Program-made: the position numbers and the translations under genes
Shown here: in pieces, positions 37,231 through 49,200 of the stretch
How the letters are laid out: each line of letters starts with the position of its first letter
Numbering within the stretch: position 1 is the first letter of the stretch
Notes under the pieces: model-generated
The model's input: only the letters and a program-made list of their open reading frames with translations
The model's database searches: none
What the model was told of the DNA's origin: nothing
Source: Dermatemys mawii
Lineage: Eukaryota > Chordata > Testudines > Dermatemydidae
Direction: 5' to 3'
NCBI GenBank assembly: GCA_007922305.1
Contig: ML677364.1
Span: 15,452,606 to 15,516,605, forward strand
DNA: 64,000 nt

Positions 37231-40200
37231 CTGGTGAAGTAAACAGATTTAAAAACATGTTGATTTGCCAGAGAAGGACACTAAAGTTTATTTTCCAACT
37301 GCATTTTTAGGTATTTCCATAGCCGGAGAGATCCCCTTTATATTAAAAGAAAAATCATGTTATATTGCTACAGTAGTTAATGCAATAGTAAGTGGGATTC
37401 TATGCATCAATGAGCTATTATTTCCTGTACTTCAAAGCAGAGGGTGAAGGGGAACCTATTAGCTGTGATTGAAACATTTATTTACTGCAGCAGAAATGAA
37501 CCGGTGGTGTGGTTGCTCGGCATCTCTGAAAATCAAGCCCCACGAGCCAGAGTTTAAAAATAATTTAAGCACCTAAAAATGCACATTGGCAATTTTCAAA
37601 ATTTGAATAGGTGCCTATCAACATCATTAGGTACCTGAATAACTTTCAAAATGTGGCCCTGCATGTCTAAAGTGTATGCCCAAACCTAGAAGCTAGGGTT
37701 GCCAACTTTGGATGGACGTATTCGTGGAGGTTTTGTCAGATGTCAAAATCTTTAATTAAAGATTAATCTTTAATTCCTGGAGATTCCAGGACAATCCTGG
37801 AGACTCGGCAATATTACTAGAAACAAATTTTCAAGTTGGCCATTCTTAGTAATGAGGTCTGAATGCAAATCACTAATGTAAAAGGAGAAAGGTTTTCAGT
37901 GTACATTTCTTTATTTAAAAAGTACAGGAATACTTGTGGCACCTTAGAGACTAACAAATTTATTTGTGTATAAGCTTTCGTAGGCTACAGCCCACTTCAT
38001 TGGATGCATAGAATGGAATATATAGGAGGAAGATCTATATATACATACAGAGAACCTGAAAAGGTGGAAGTTGCCATACTCACCTTTTCATGTTCTCTGT
38101 ATGTATATATAGATCTTCCTCCTATAAGTTCCAGTCTATGCATCCAATGAAGTGGGCTGTAGCCTATGAAAGCTTATGCTTAAATACATTTATTAGTCTC
38201 TAAGGTGCCACAAGTATTCCTTTTCTTTTTGCGGATACAGACTAACACGGCTGCTACTCTGAAACCTTTCTTTACTTAGTCTTTCATTGAAATGGCCCTT
38301 TAAAAAAACCCTGTCCCAAACAAATAGTGCATATTACTCTCTAGTTTGCAAAGAGGAAAACATACCAGGCTTGCAAGCCTTGTGGATTTTTGCTAGTAGC
38401 TGCATACACTTGTCATCTGCCCAGTCATGCAGGACCCTAGCCAAAATGTACAGGTCAGCTTCTGGAATTGGATCTTTAAAAAAATCTCCTGTAACAACAA
38501 AAAAAAAAAAAATGCAAAAGATAGGCCTGACTAAGCAAACATTTTTAATCTGGTGTTGCAAAAAGTACAAGCTCGCTCCAAAACTGCTCGAGAGACTTGC
38601 TGGAAAGCTACACTCTTCTGGCTTGTCATGCTGAGGATTCTCAGCCCGCTTAGGGGTCAAATCTCCCAGTATTGGATAATGATGTGCTCTTTATCCATCC
38701 ACTATCTGCCAGTTTCAATTCTCTCCCCTCCCCCCCGTTTCTTGTCTGCTTCATCCATATAAACAATCTGTCACACTTCTCTGTCTTTGCATTTAGGTCA
38801 TCTGTTTATGACAGAACAAGAAGTAATGGTCTCAAGTTGCAGCGGGGGAGGTTTAGGTTGGATATTAGTAAAAAATTCTTAACTAGGAGGGTGGTGAAGC
38901 ACTGGAATGGGTTACCAAGGGAGGTAGTAGAATCTCCTTCCTTCCAGTTTTTAAGGTCAGGCTTGACAAAACTTTGGCTGGGATGATTTAATTGGGGATT
39001 GATCCTGCTTTGAGCAGGGGATTGGACTAGATGACCTCCTGAAGTCTCTTCCAACTCTGATATTCTATGATTTTATCCCCTGTCACCTTCACTTTTTACC
39101 CTTTTTCTCTGCTGGTCCCCTTTTTCTGTCTCTCCCCTCCTCTCCTGACCCCCACCCTCCATAATGGACCATATATTTCTATTTAAATACTAAAACTAGA
39201 AACCTAGAACCAAAATACGCCTACACTAGTGTGAGGGATGATGCTATATGATTAAGGATATATACATTTATCATAGCTGATGTCACTTTTATACATTGGC
39301 AACAAACTTTTTACAGAGTATGTCATGTAAGGTAACAATGAAAAAGATACATGCCAACAAATTCTGTTTAAATCCATGTATCATCACTGTATGTGAAGTT
39401 ATGATATTGGCTATGTATTTGTATCTCGGATGTGTTTGTTCTTGTAGTGACATAGACTATCCAAGTATGGAAGGACTATTAGAAAGAAGCAGCTTTCCAG
39501 ATAGTCTCTTCCTGAGGATGCCTCAGACAGCAAGGAGCCAATGGCATCCACTGTGATTCAGCAAAACATGTCTGGACATTTGGTGGGGGCATGTGACCTA
39601 AGAAGCCACGTTGGCCAGTAATTCTCCATGCACCTGTACATATCCAGTGTGGTACGACAGGAACTCTTTTGTTACTGGAATGGTGAATCTAATTAAAGAA
39701 GAAACCACCCGACAGTTCGTCACATGTATATTGTAACATGACCCAACAGCATTTATCCCTTCAAATGTAACATGGAGGTCTTTATGGGCCTTTGTGCCCA
39801 ATCACATTGCACTAATCTACACAACTTACTGTTTTCAGCAATTTAGCTTTGGACTGCCCACGATTTGTTCAGTGAAGCCACATCCCCCCTTCTCCCAGGG
39901 TGACACCAGAAGGGATAGGAAGGCCACTGCATGGAGGTTTTGTTTGTTTGTTTGTTTCTTTTTACATTGCTATTTAATAGGAATCATGTTCAAACACTTG
40001 GAATATATTTGCATCCTTGGCAACCAATAGCTCAGCTTCTCCCAGGTGAGTAAACAAGTTCAAAGGGTATATATTGCTCATGAGAGTCTGTTAGAATGAA
40101 ACATGGTCCCTTCGGCACATTTTTCTTTACATCTGAGCACACTCAAAATGAACCAAGTTTACCTTCATGGAAAGTGATCCGATGTTCTTCTGGGGGTACA

Positions 40201-43200
40201 AAACGCTCCTTTGCCACTTGCACAACCTTAGGTAGGTCATAAATTGTGACGGTCGAATTTGGGTACAGAGAAATACATTCCTGGGCCAAATCACCTGTAC
40301 ATCCTTATAGTGAAAGTGAAATACAGGGTAAATGCTTAAATATATTATCTTACATCAAAGAAACTTAGATTGCAATAAACTCAGAGTCCTGCCACCTTGT
40401 GAGATAGGTTAATGTTAGTATCCATTTGTACAGAAGGAGACACTGAAGTACTGAATAGGTAAATGATTTGTTCATGGTCCCCCAGCTTATCTCTGGAATA
40501 AGACCCAGTTCTCCTGATTCTCAGTCCTGTGATCTATGATCTCTGGACCATAAAGGGTATTGCTTTAAAACAACATGGAATGATGTAACTACAGCTGGCT
40601 GGAACTTTTCAAAGGAAGAGTGTTTTCTGTCAAAGAAATGGCCATTCTGAATATGACATTTTTGTGCAATGTTGACTTTTTCTAAGTTTAAGTTTTCATG
40701 AAATTTTTATGGCTTTTTTTAAAATAAAAAAATATCTAGAAGTATTTTTTACTGAAAGCCTGTATTTTGGTAAAGAGGAAACGGAGATTGCCATTTCAGT
40801 GTTTTCCATCAAACATGAGAATTTAAACAAATAAAATTGGGTCTGTTTTGAACACTGGAAAACAGAAACCTCAATTTTTTTGTGAAAATATTCTGAAAAA
40901 TTTTCCACCAGCATTACATGAAACTAAAAGCCAAAGTACAAGTGACCTACTAAAACAAACAGTCCCCTTAGCTAAAACTGACAAACCATTTTTCTGTAAC
41001 CTGATCAAGGATGGGTTCCTAATATTGATTTAGTTTATCAGTTCAATTTAGTTTAATTTTAATTAATTTATACAATATTATTAATAATTATTTATTTATA
41101 TTAATTAGTATGGGTTTAAGCTTGCCAATCTGATTGATCAGAAGATAAAGTTCTTGTCCCAAATCAGGCTCCACAGAATGGATGGGGGGGAGGGGTATGA
41201 CAGGAAGTTTACACTGAGACAGATAAAGTCATAAAGACTTTTTATTAAAATCAATGAAATAGTAAGTAAATGGTAAAATAGGCAGAGTTACAGAGTTACA
41301 ATTGTATTACTGCTATCCAAGAGATACATATACAATACTGTGTGTTGCAAAACTTTGGTTAATATACTCACACCTCGTTTTGATAACCTGCTGCTGAAGA
41401 CCCAGGGCCTCCCCTCTGGAGGTTCCGGTTTCTCACCTCTTGCAGAGGAAACTAATATAAGAGCTTTAAAGCTGCTATTTAACTTATCTTAAAATTAAAC
41501 CTACTAAATTGACTAAGAATAAAGGTTTAAGGAAACCGAGCTTAGCTTAGTCCCTTTAGAACTTAAAGTTTGAAAAGAAAATAAGTATGGACTATTACTG
41601 GTTAACTGCCATCGTAGATAGCTTCGATAGTAAATTGAAGATGAAGATTGAGCGCATTCTCTAGCGAGGCGGGGTCACCTCTTCTATAGATCACAAGTGC
41701 CAGAAATCCTTCCTCTTATGCCCAAATTTCATTACTCCCCCACAGAAATATTAGGGTACACTTACTCTATCGGCTAGTATGTTATGTGCAAATAGATATC
41801 CTTACGCATGCATTTGTGGTGTACATATAAAGTTTGTGGGTAGATTTAGGGAAAATCCTCTATGCCCTTTTCCTTGTCTATTAGTCTAGGTAAAAGGTCA
41901 CAGACATAGGCATACGTGTTCCATCTATTTGGATAACAAGATGAAGGTCAGCTTTTCTGGGTGAAAGGTCTTAGCCCTTGGTTACACTGGCATTTTATAG
42001 CGCTATAAAGCCTCCAGGAGCGCTATAACTCACTACCCGTCCAGACTGGCGAGGCATGTAGACTGCTATAAACCCACAGTTATAGCACTGCTGGTAATCC
42101 TCCCTTCCCTGAGGATTAACAGCTATTGTGTATTCCATGTTCCGTCTTATCTCAAGTGTGAATGAGTATTAACACAGATAGCGCAACAAGTGATCTCTGG
42201 TGACGCCCTGAGCCATTTAAGGCAATTGACGTCTCTTCCCTTTGTTTTGAACTCCGGCAGGAGAAATGCGGAAGTATGTTTTCAGAGTTTCTCTCTTAAC
42301 TGGGCAGATAAGCAATGCAAATGTTTAGGAAGGGAGCCTGTCTGAAATACATAGCCTGCTAATCTTCTCTGTGGAAGGACACTTACTGACAGGCTCTCAG
42401 AAGGATAAACTTTCTCCCTCCGCATACACACCACACGTTCCCCCTCACCCTCCTCGTTTGAAAAGCACGTTGCACGCAGCTGAATGCTGGGATAGCTGCC
42501 CATAATGCACCACTCCCGTGCCGCTGCAAGTGCCACAAATGTGGCCACGCTATACTGCTGGCAGGTCTCAGTGTGGATACGCTATAGCGCTATCCCTATA
42601 GCTGTATATGAGGACAGCTATAACCAATACCGCTATAAACCTGTAAGTGTAACCATGCCCTTAGAAATGGAAATAGATATGCTAACTTCGCTTTCAGCTT
42701 AACATATAGATTATTGGTCAGTAGACCTTTTTTTGTTACAGCTAAATGTATCTATAAATCTGTTCCGATACATCAAATATTTAAACTTATATAAAATATA
42801 TGTCTATGCATAGTCAGTCATTAGGAAAGCATGTAGCATAATAATAATATTTAGCCTCTTATATAGTGCTATTAAACTAGATGATCATGATGGACCCACT
42901 GGCCTTAAAGTCTGAGACTCTATAGTGCTATTAATTTATAAATATCAAAGCACTTTACAAAGGAGGCACACATTGTTATGTCCATTGTACAGATTGGAAA
43001 ACAGAGTCCCAGAGAGGTGAAATGACTTGCCTAAGGTCATCCAGTAGGCCAGGGGCAGAGCTGGGAGAGAACCCAGGTCTCCAGAGTCCCAGCATAGTCA
43101 CAATCAGCTAAGTCACTGCAGTAATGCATTAGAACTCTAGGAACTCTTCCCTGCAAAGCATCCGAAGAAGTGGGTATTTACCCATGAAAGCTTATGCTCT

Positions 43201-46200
43201 AATACATCTGTTAGTCTGTATGATCCCACAGGACTCTTTGTTGCTCTTCCCTACAAACTGGCTATCAAAGGCCATACCTTCTCTCACTGGGTTTACACCA
43301 AAGCAAGGTCTTGGTATATAGGAAATGCCACACTTAGCCATGAGCAAAATAACGGAATTGTTAAAAATGAGAAAGATTCACATCCTGTATTTACTATTGA
43401 AAAAGTTGCCGTAATGACCTTTTTCAGGATTAGGTTCCATTTGTATTCTAAAACAAACCCCAGAGGGGGAAAGAAACCGATGAGGCATGTGGGTTGAGCT
43501 AGTTTATCTTAATCTTGCTGCACACTGTCCTTTTATTTTTCCCATGATATTTAAATTCATGTTTTTTCTCACTGTTTACAACAGTGAACTGAAAAACTGA
43601 CCTGGTTTCTCTGATTTGGCTGCTTTTGCTCCATCCCACAAACACATGGGTTTGTTCCTGCAGAGCTAGTCATTTGCATAAGACTTTGGGCAGTGAGCAT
43701 TCAACAATGGCTTGTTCCAAAGATCAGTAGAGTCAATGGAACAATTTCCATCAACTCTTTTAGGGTTTGGATTCAGACCGAAAAAGGGCACCGAAAGATT
43801 TTCTGTATAAGGACTTTGCAAACAGAAAGAAGGATGGGAGGGAAGCAAATGGTCCAAATTTTGACCCTACCAAATTTTATAGTGGCTCTTCAATACTAAC
43901 TCAATAAAAACAGACACCAAAAACACTTTTAAATCCCTTGTAATAAAAACATTGATTCCAGTCTGAGAAGCACAGAAGAAATCTCAAGACAACCAGTACA
44001 TTTGTCCTCGGGAGAAGGCAGGAGAGGGGAAAAGGAACTTTAAGTTGTGTTTAAGTGATGGGTGGGGGGTGGGACAATTTGGAAAGATTCCATGGCTATG
44101 AATACACTAAGCTTCAGGATAACATACTTACTTCCAGCTTGCCTGCCCTACCTTGCCAGCAACCCATCTAGTGAGCAGTTTTCTGGGATTCCCCCAGTTT
44201 CCTGGCTCCTCAGCAGCTCCTGTGGTGGGGTTGCCCCAGAGCAGGGATCTCAAGAAGCATCTTTCATTTGGGAAACAGTGAAATATTCCCCTTCCAGGAA
44301 CACTCTGGTATTTCCAAAATGAAGTACTGCAGAATTTTTCTTCTGGAAAAATGTTTGAGATTTTGGCTTTTCATCCCAATTTGGGATACAGTTTATTTCT
44401 AAAACCTTGAAACTTTTGCAGTGTGAGATTCATTTTCCCAGCCAGATCTACATAAAATGAAATAGTCGGAGAGCAAAACAGACCATACTTATGGACCTTG
44501 ATTCACCTGGGTGCTTAAGTGTAGGCCCAATCTTAAATACAGGATAATTCCCATTGAGGCTGAATCAGGGCCATGAGCAAGGAAGTAACCTAACAAATGT
44601 AGCCAAGAAAACTTTAAAATAATAATACATGACACTGAAAACATCCTCCTCCTCCTCCTCCTCATACATAGTAGATCTTAATACATCACTTGACTCACAA
44701 AATTCACAGAAGTGATTGTGGTGTGACTGCAGAATTTTGGCATCCAAACTGTAAGGCTATATTTGCTGCCACCAAGGAACTACATTGGCACAGGGTGTTC
44801 TAAGGCTATGAATGGCTTCAGCAGAAAACTGTCATCAGTATTAGTCAGAAAATCATAGGGAAGGCCATTGCAAGGAAGAATAAGACACAGTTGAGACCTA
44901 CTAAATGGCTTTAGAGGTTGAGAAGTGAAAGCGGCCAGAACAGATTAGCCCGACTTCATTTTTGCTTTCTGTGTTTTTGAAGCATGGAAGAACAAAACAG
45001 CAGGGGAGAAGTAGTAATAGCGATTGTGTGGTGCTATAAATCCTGACAGGATTGAAATACAGAGACAACAACAAAGCTGTTTGGGGTAAGAAGTGAGTAG
45101 GTACTTCATCAACCTAAAGTCACTGAATGAAGTGAAGAATAGCTTGGAAGCTGTTCTGGCAGAATTTCTTTAGCAGTGGCAGAAGAAAAACCTACCAAAT
45201 CAATGAGAAGGAAAATAAGCTGCTACTTAGATCTATGGAGTTCTTTGGACTGAGGAAAACATTTTGCTTTCTAATGCTTTTAGCATTTTCATAATTTTAT
45301 ATAACTTTGGCTCAAAATGTAAAAAGCTTCCCTTGTGATTGATCCTGGCCATGTAGTCTGTTTAGACTACATGGCCAGGATCAATCGCAAGGGAAGCATA
45401 GGTCGTAGAACACATAGGTCGTAGAACAAGTGCAGGATCAATTGCAAGGGAAGCATGGGTCGTACCCACATAGGTCACAGAACAAGTGCAGTGTTTATCC
45501 AGAGCTTACCAAAGAAAACAGCTCAACGTTCTGATGACCCTTACCTCCCAGATCATAAATGACGGTGAAAGGTGAAAGGTCAAATGCAGCAATCACATCT
45601 CTGCCATATATACTCCAAAATGCCTTCAAGCAATACATAAATTTTATCATGTCTTCTTTTGATCTAGTCATTGGAAAGAACATTATTTGTAGTGCAAGTA
45701 AATTATAATACATTCATTGATCGCTAGCATCATATAACTCTTGTGCTTTTAGCTGAAACACTATTTCAACCCGTTTCTCTGCCAGCATGCACAATCGTCT
45801 ATTTTGACCACTATTAAAATGAATTTACATTAACAGATATTCAAAATATTAAAGTATCCCTGTTTCATATTCCTACATTTTAATGAGACTTACTGTAAAT
45901 TACACTTATCATCCATCATTAGTTATGATGCTAAGCCTAAGAGTCTCCAGCTGTTTTTCACTTAACAGAATTTTCCGTTATACCAAACATTGTACATAGC
46001 AAATTGTTCCTGATAGGTTGCCAGTAAGAACTTGACGCTTAGATACCAAGGGGATGAGCACCTTAGATACACCAGAGAGTCTCAACACTAGATAGCATTG
46101 AAATGACGGAGTTTTCATTTGAGTAGGACTAATCATCACATTTCACAGGCAAAGTGCTTATACCAAAATAGAAAAGGTATCCACATAAAAGAAAAGAATA

Positions 46201-49200
46201 AAACTCCGGACACGAAATTGATTATTACCTGTAGAGAACCTCAAAGGTGTCTTCTGCTGAAATACCAAATGCTCGCTCATACTGCTTTTTCCCATCTCTT
46301 AAAGAAAAATAAACACGGGGGATTTGTGTTTTAACAACCTTACTGCACTGGTGACAATTTTGGCTTATTAAGGTACCTATTTTATTCAACTTATTAAGAT
46401 ACCGGTATTACCCTTTGTGTGATTGCTTTGATCAGCAATTCTGAAATGTGGCCACCAACTGCTTCTTGAGCAGCCCCGGGGCTCCCTGCAGTGGGTACTT
46501 CGGCCCGAGGGTGGCAGGGCTTCACGGGCCCCAGCACTTCAGGAGGCAGGGCACAGGGTCCCCTGGGGCAGCCAAGCTCCTGACCCACATCCATGGGGAA
46601 GCAAGGCCCCAAGGACAGTGACAGCAGCCAGACTCACATTCCCCATCTGGGGGTGGCGGGGTCCCCGGGGCAGCCGAGCTCCCGGTCCTGGCCCTCAGGC
46701 TATCTGACTCCAGCCCCCATTCCTGGGAAAATGGGGCTCTCAGGGCAGCGGGACTGTGGGGACCCAAACGCTTTGGTAGGTGGAGCAGTAAGACTGCTTT
46801 GGCTCCCATTCATGGGGGAAGTGGAGCCCTAAAGGATAGCGAGAGCAGCTGGGCTCCCCGTCCTAGGGCACCTGGACTCCCAGTCCAGAGCCCCCAACAG
46901 GACTTAAGGACTCTAGTGGCCATGGGGCTCCTGGCCCACAGGGCAGCATGGCCACTATCATGAGCTGGCTGCATCCTGAGGCCACAAAGAGAACTGGGGT
47001 AAGGGGTAGAACTCCTGGCTTGATCATTCTGAATGCTGTCTGTGCCACACCAAAAGATTCAGAAAGGAAATCAGTCTCTACTTTCTCATTACTTTATATT
47101 CATTATCGGACACCTCTAAGAGGAAGGAAACACAACTGTTATTTGATATACCAGAGGCAAGGCTCAGATCCTCAGCCGGGTGTAAATTGACAGAGCTCCA
47201 TAAGGAGCTGTGCTGACTTGAACCGGCTGAGATTCTGGCCCAATGTACATCAACTTCCTTCCTCACTTTCTTCTGCCTTTGGCAACACAATCAATTAGGA
47301 TCCCTGCAAGCATCCCTCAGTCACTATTCATCATCATTTGCCTGGCCGAAGGCTTCCCTCCACAGAAACTATCATCGTGATTAAATATTCCCCTTGGGAC
47401 ACACAGAATAAGCATGGTATAGTTTCCTGAATCTGCAGTGAATTCATCCACTGAAGTACTAGCAAACATAAGCTCAAGTAGTAATAGTTCAGCAATTACC
47501 AGTCAATATTTTCATTTTCTCATGTTTCGCCAGAAACACGCCTTTTCCTGAGCAGGTTCACAAATGTAGCAAAGTGCTTTATTGTAATGGGTGTTGGCAC
47601 ATTAATTTTGCACAAAAGATATAAGATTTTGTCTCCTTACCTCACAGCATCTGTCAGGTAGAGCCAGCACAAATAGGTGTCTTTTGAGAAGAACATGAAA
47701 AAATGATACTGAGACTTGGGACTTGATTTTGTAAGATAGAGGTTAGAAAGCTCTGTGTTCCTGTAAAAGGCTAAAAGGAAAGAGAAGGTGCGTTAACATT
47801 TACAAACTTGTCACTGTGCAAAGTCTGTTTTACAGCATAGGCTTTGTAACAAGAACAAGCTGTAGAAATGCAATCAAAGCAACAAAGCAACTGCAGGAGA
47901 TTCCCCACTTTAGCTACACCAGAGATGGGGGACGTCCCAGGGGCATGCATCATAGCACACCATGTCTATCCGTCAGATTCTGCAAGAACTGGGGCGAAGG
48001 ATTCCTGGATGTGAAAAGTAAACCCCATCACCATTTCTTTGTGAACATGTATAAGCCATACGCCTCTGGTGGCATCTCTTTCCACTATGCTTTAAGGGTA
48101 TGTGTTCAAAAGAATCTTATTTCAGCAACAACACCAACCATACCAATCTTTTTTCACTTGGGGAGGAAACTATGTCGTGATCCCTTCCCAGGTGCCTTTT
48201 ACTAATCCTGGATCCGAGTCACAGGAAGAGGCTTGAGTTTTTGGTAGCACATGGAATGCCTTTGGGTGTATAACTAGGCCTGGGAAAAGAGGAGAGGTGT
48301 TTCCAGTTATTGGGGGTGGGGGAAAGGGGGTGTTTCCTGTGTCTGGAGAGGTCATTCTGGATTCGGGTGGCCTGTGAAATGGGTTGATAATGGGTGGTAT
48401 TATGTCCCCAAGACATAATACCATCCATTTTCACCAGCTTGAACAGCTCAGACATTTCTGAGGCCATCTACTGCTACTGGATTTCGATATTCTCGCTGGC
48501 TGATTAGGGGAGTCATCTCACAGATGCAAAGCTTTGGGCTCTCACTATATGTCTTTAATGATCAGAAATAAGGGCTGGTATAGAATGTGTTCTCTCTCTT
48601 ACAGCACAGGCAAACACTCTTTGAATTCAATGAGAGTCAGATTAGGCTTTAAATCTATTTCTCAACTGTGTGTGATGGGAGGACTGGGTTATGGGCAATT
48701 CCAGTTGACTGCCACAGAGAAGAAAAGTTTCTCTGAAACATTCACGTGAATTTCCATTAGTAGGGGGGATACTGCCTCATTTGTGCTCCTGCAGCTGGCC
48801 TCATTGCCATGGAAAAGGTGTAGGTGGCACAAGAAGAGGCCACAGATTTCTAAGGGCTTGCCTACATGGTGAAATGGGCTGGGACAGCTATTTGGTAAAA
48901 GCTCCCCATTTTGGTAGCTTAGTTTAACCCATTTTGGACGTGTATCAAGCTAAACTGGAACAAGCCGACTCTTAATTCTGGTATGGCAGACGTGGGCAAA
49001 CTACGGCCCACGAGCCACATGTGGCCTGCCGGCCATTTTCATCCGGCCCGCGAGCTTGGGTTGGGGGGGGCAGAGCCACTGGCTCTGCCCTCTCAGCCCC
49101 AGGCCGAGCGCGGCAAGCTGCGCGGCCCCATGCTCCCTGCCGGGGGGGCCGGGGCAAGCGCCGCAAACCCCGCGCTCCTGGCCGGGGGGCCAGGCCCAGC

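Noticed and set aside
38672..38986. 104-codon plus-strand open frame
   Set aside because: The readable part is the end of CR1 ORF2, not a host gene.
45326..45397. Hairpin considered as a microRNA gene
   Set aside because: The arms are almost perfectly paired over their whole length and tied to a local tandem repeat, which fits a recent rearrangement better than a conserved microRNA; no evidence of processing can be seen.
45378..45490. CRISPR-like array of repeats
   Set aside because: Only two tandem units with no spacers, in vertebrate intron sequence.
46394..46832. GC-rich open frames in copy A intron 3
   Set aside because: They lie in a copy A-specific insertion that copy B lacks, and show no domain.
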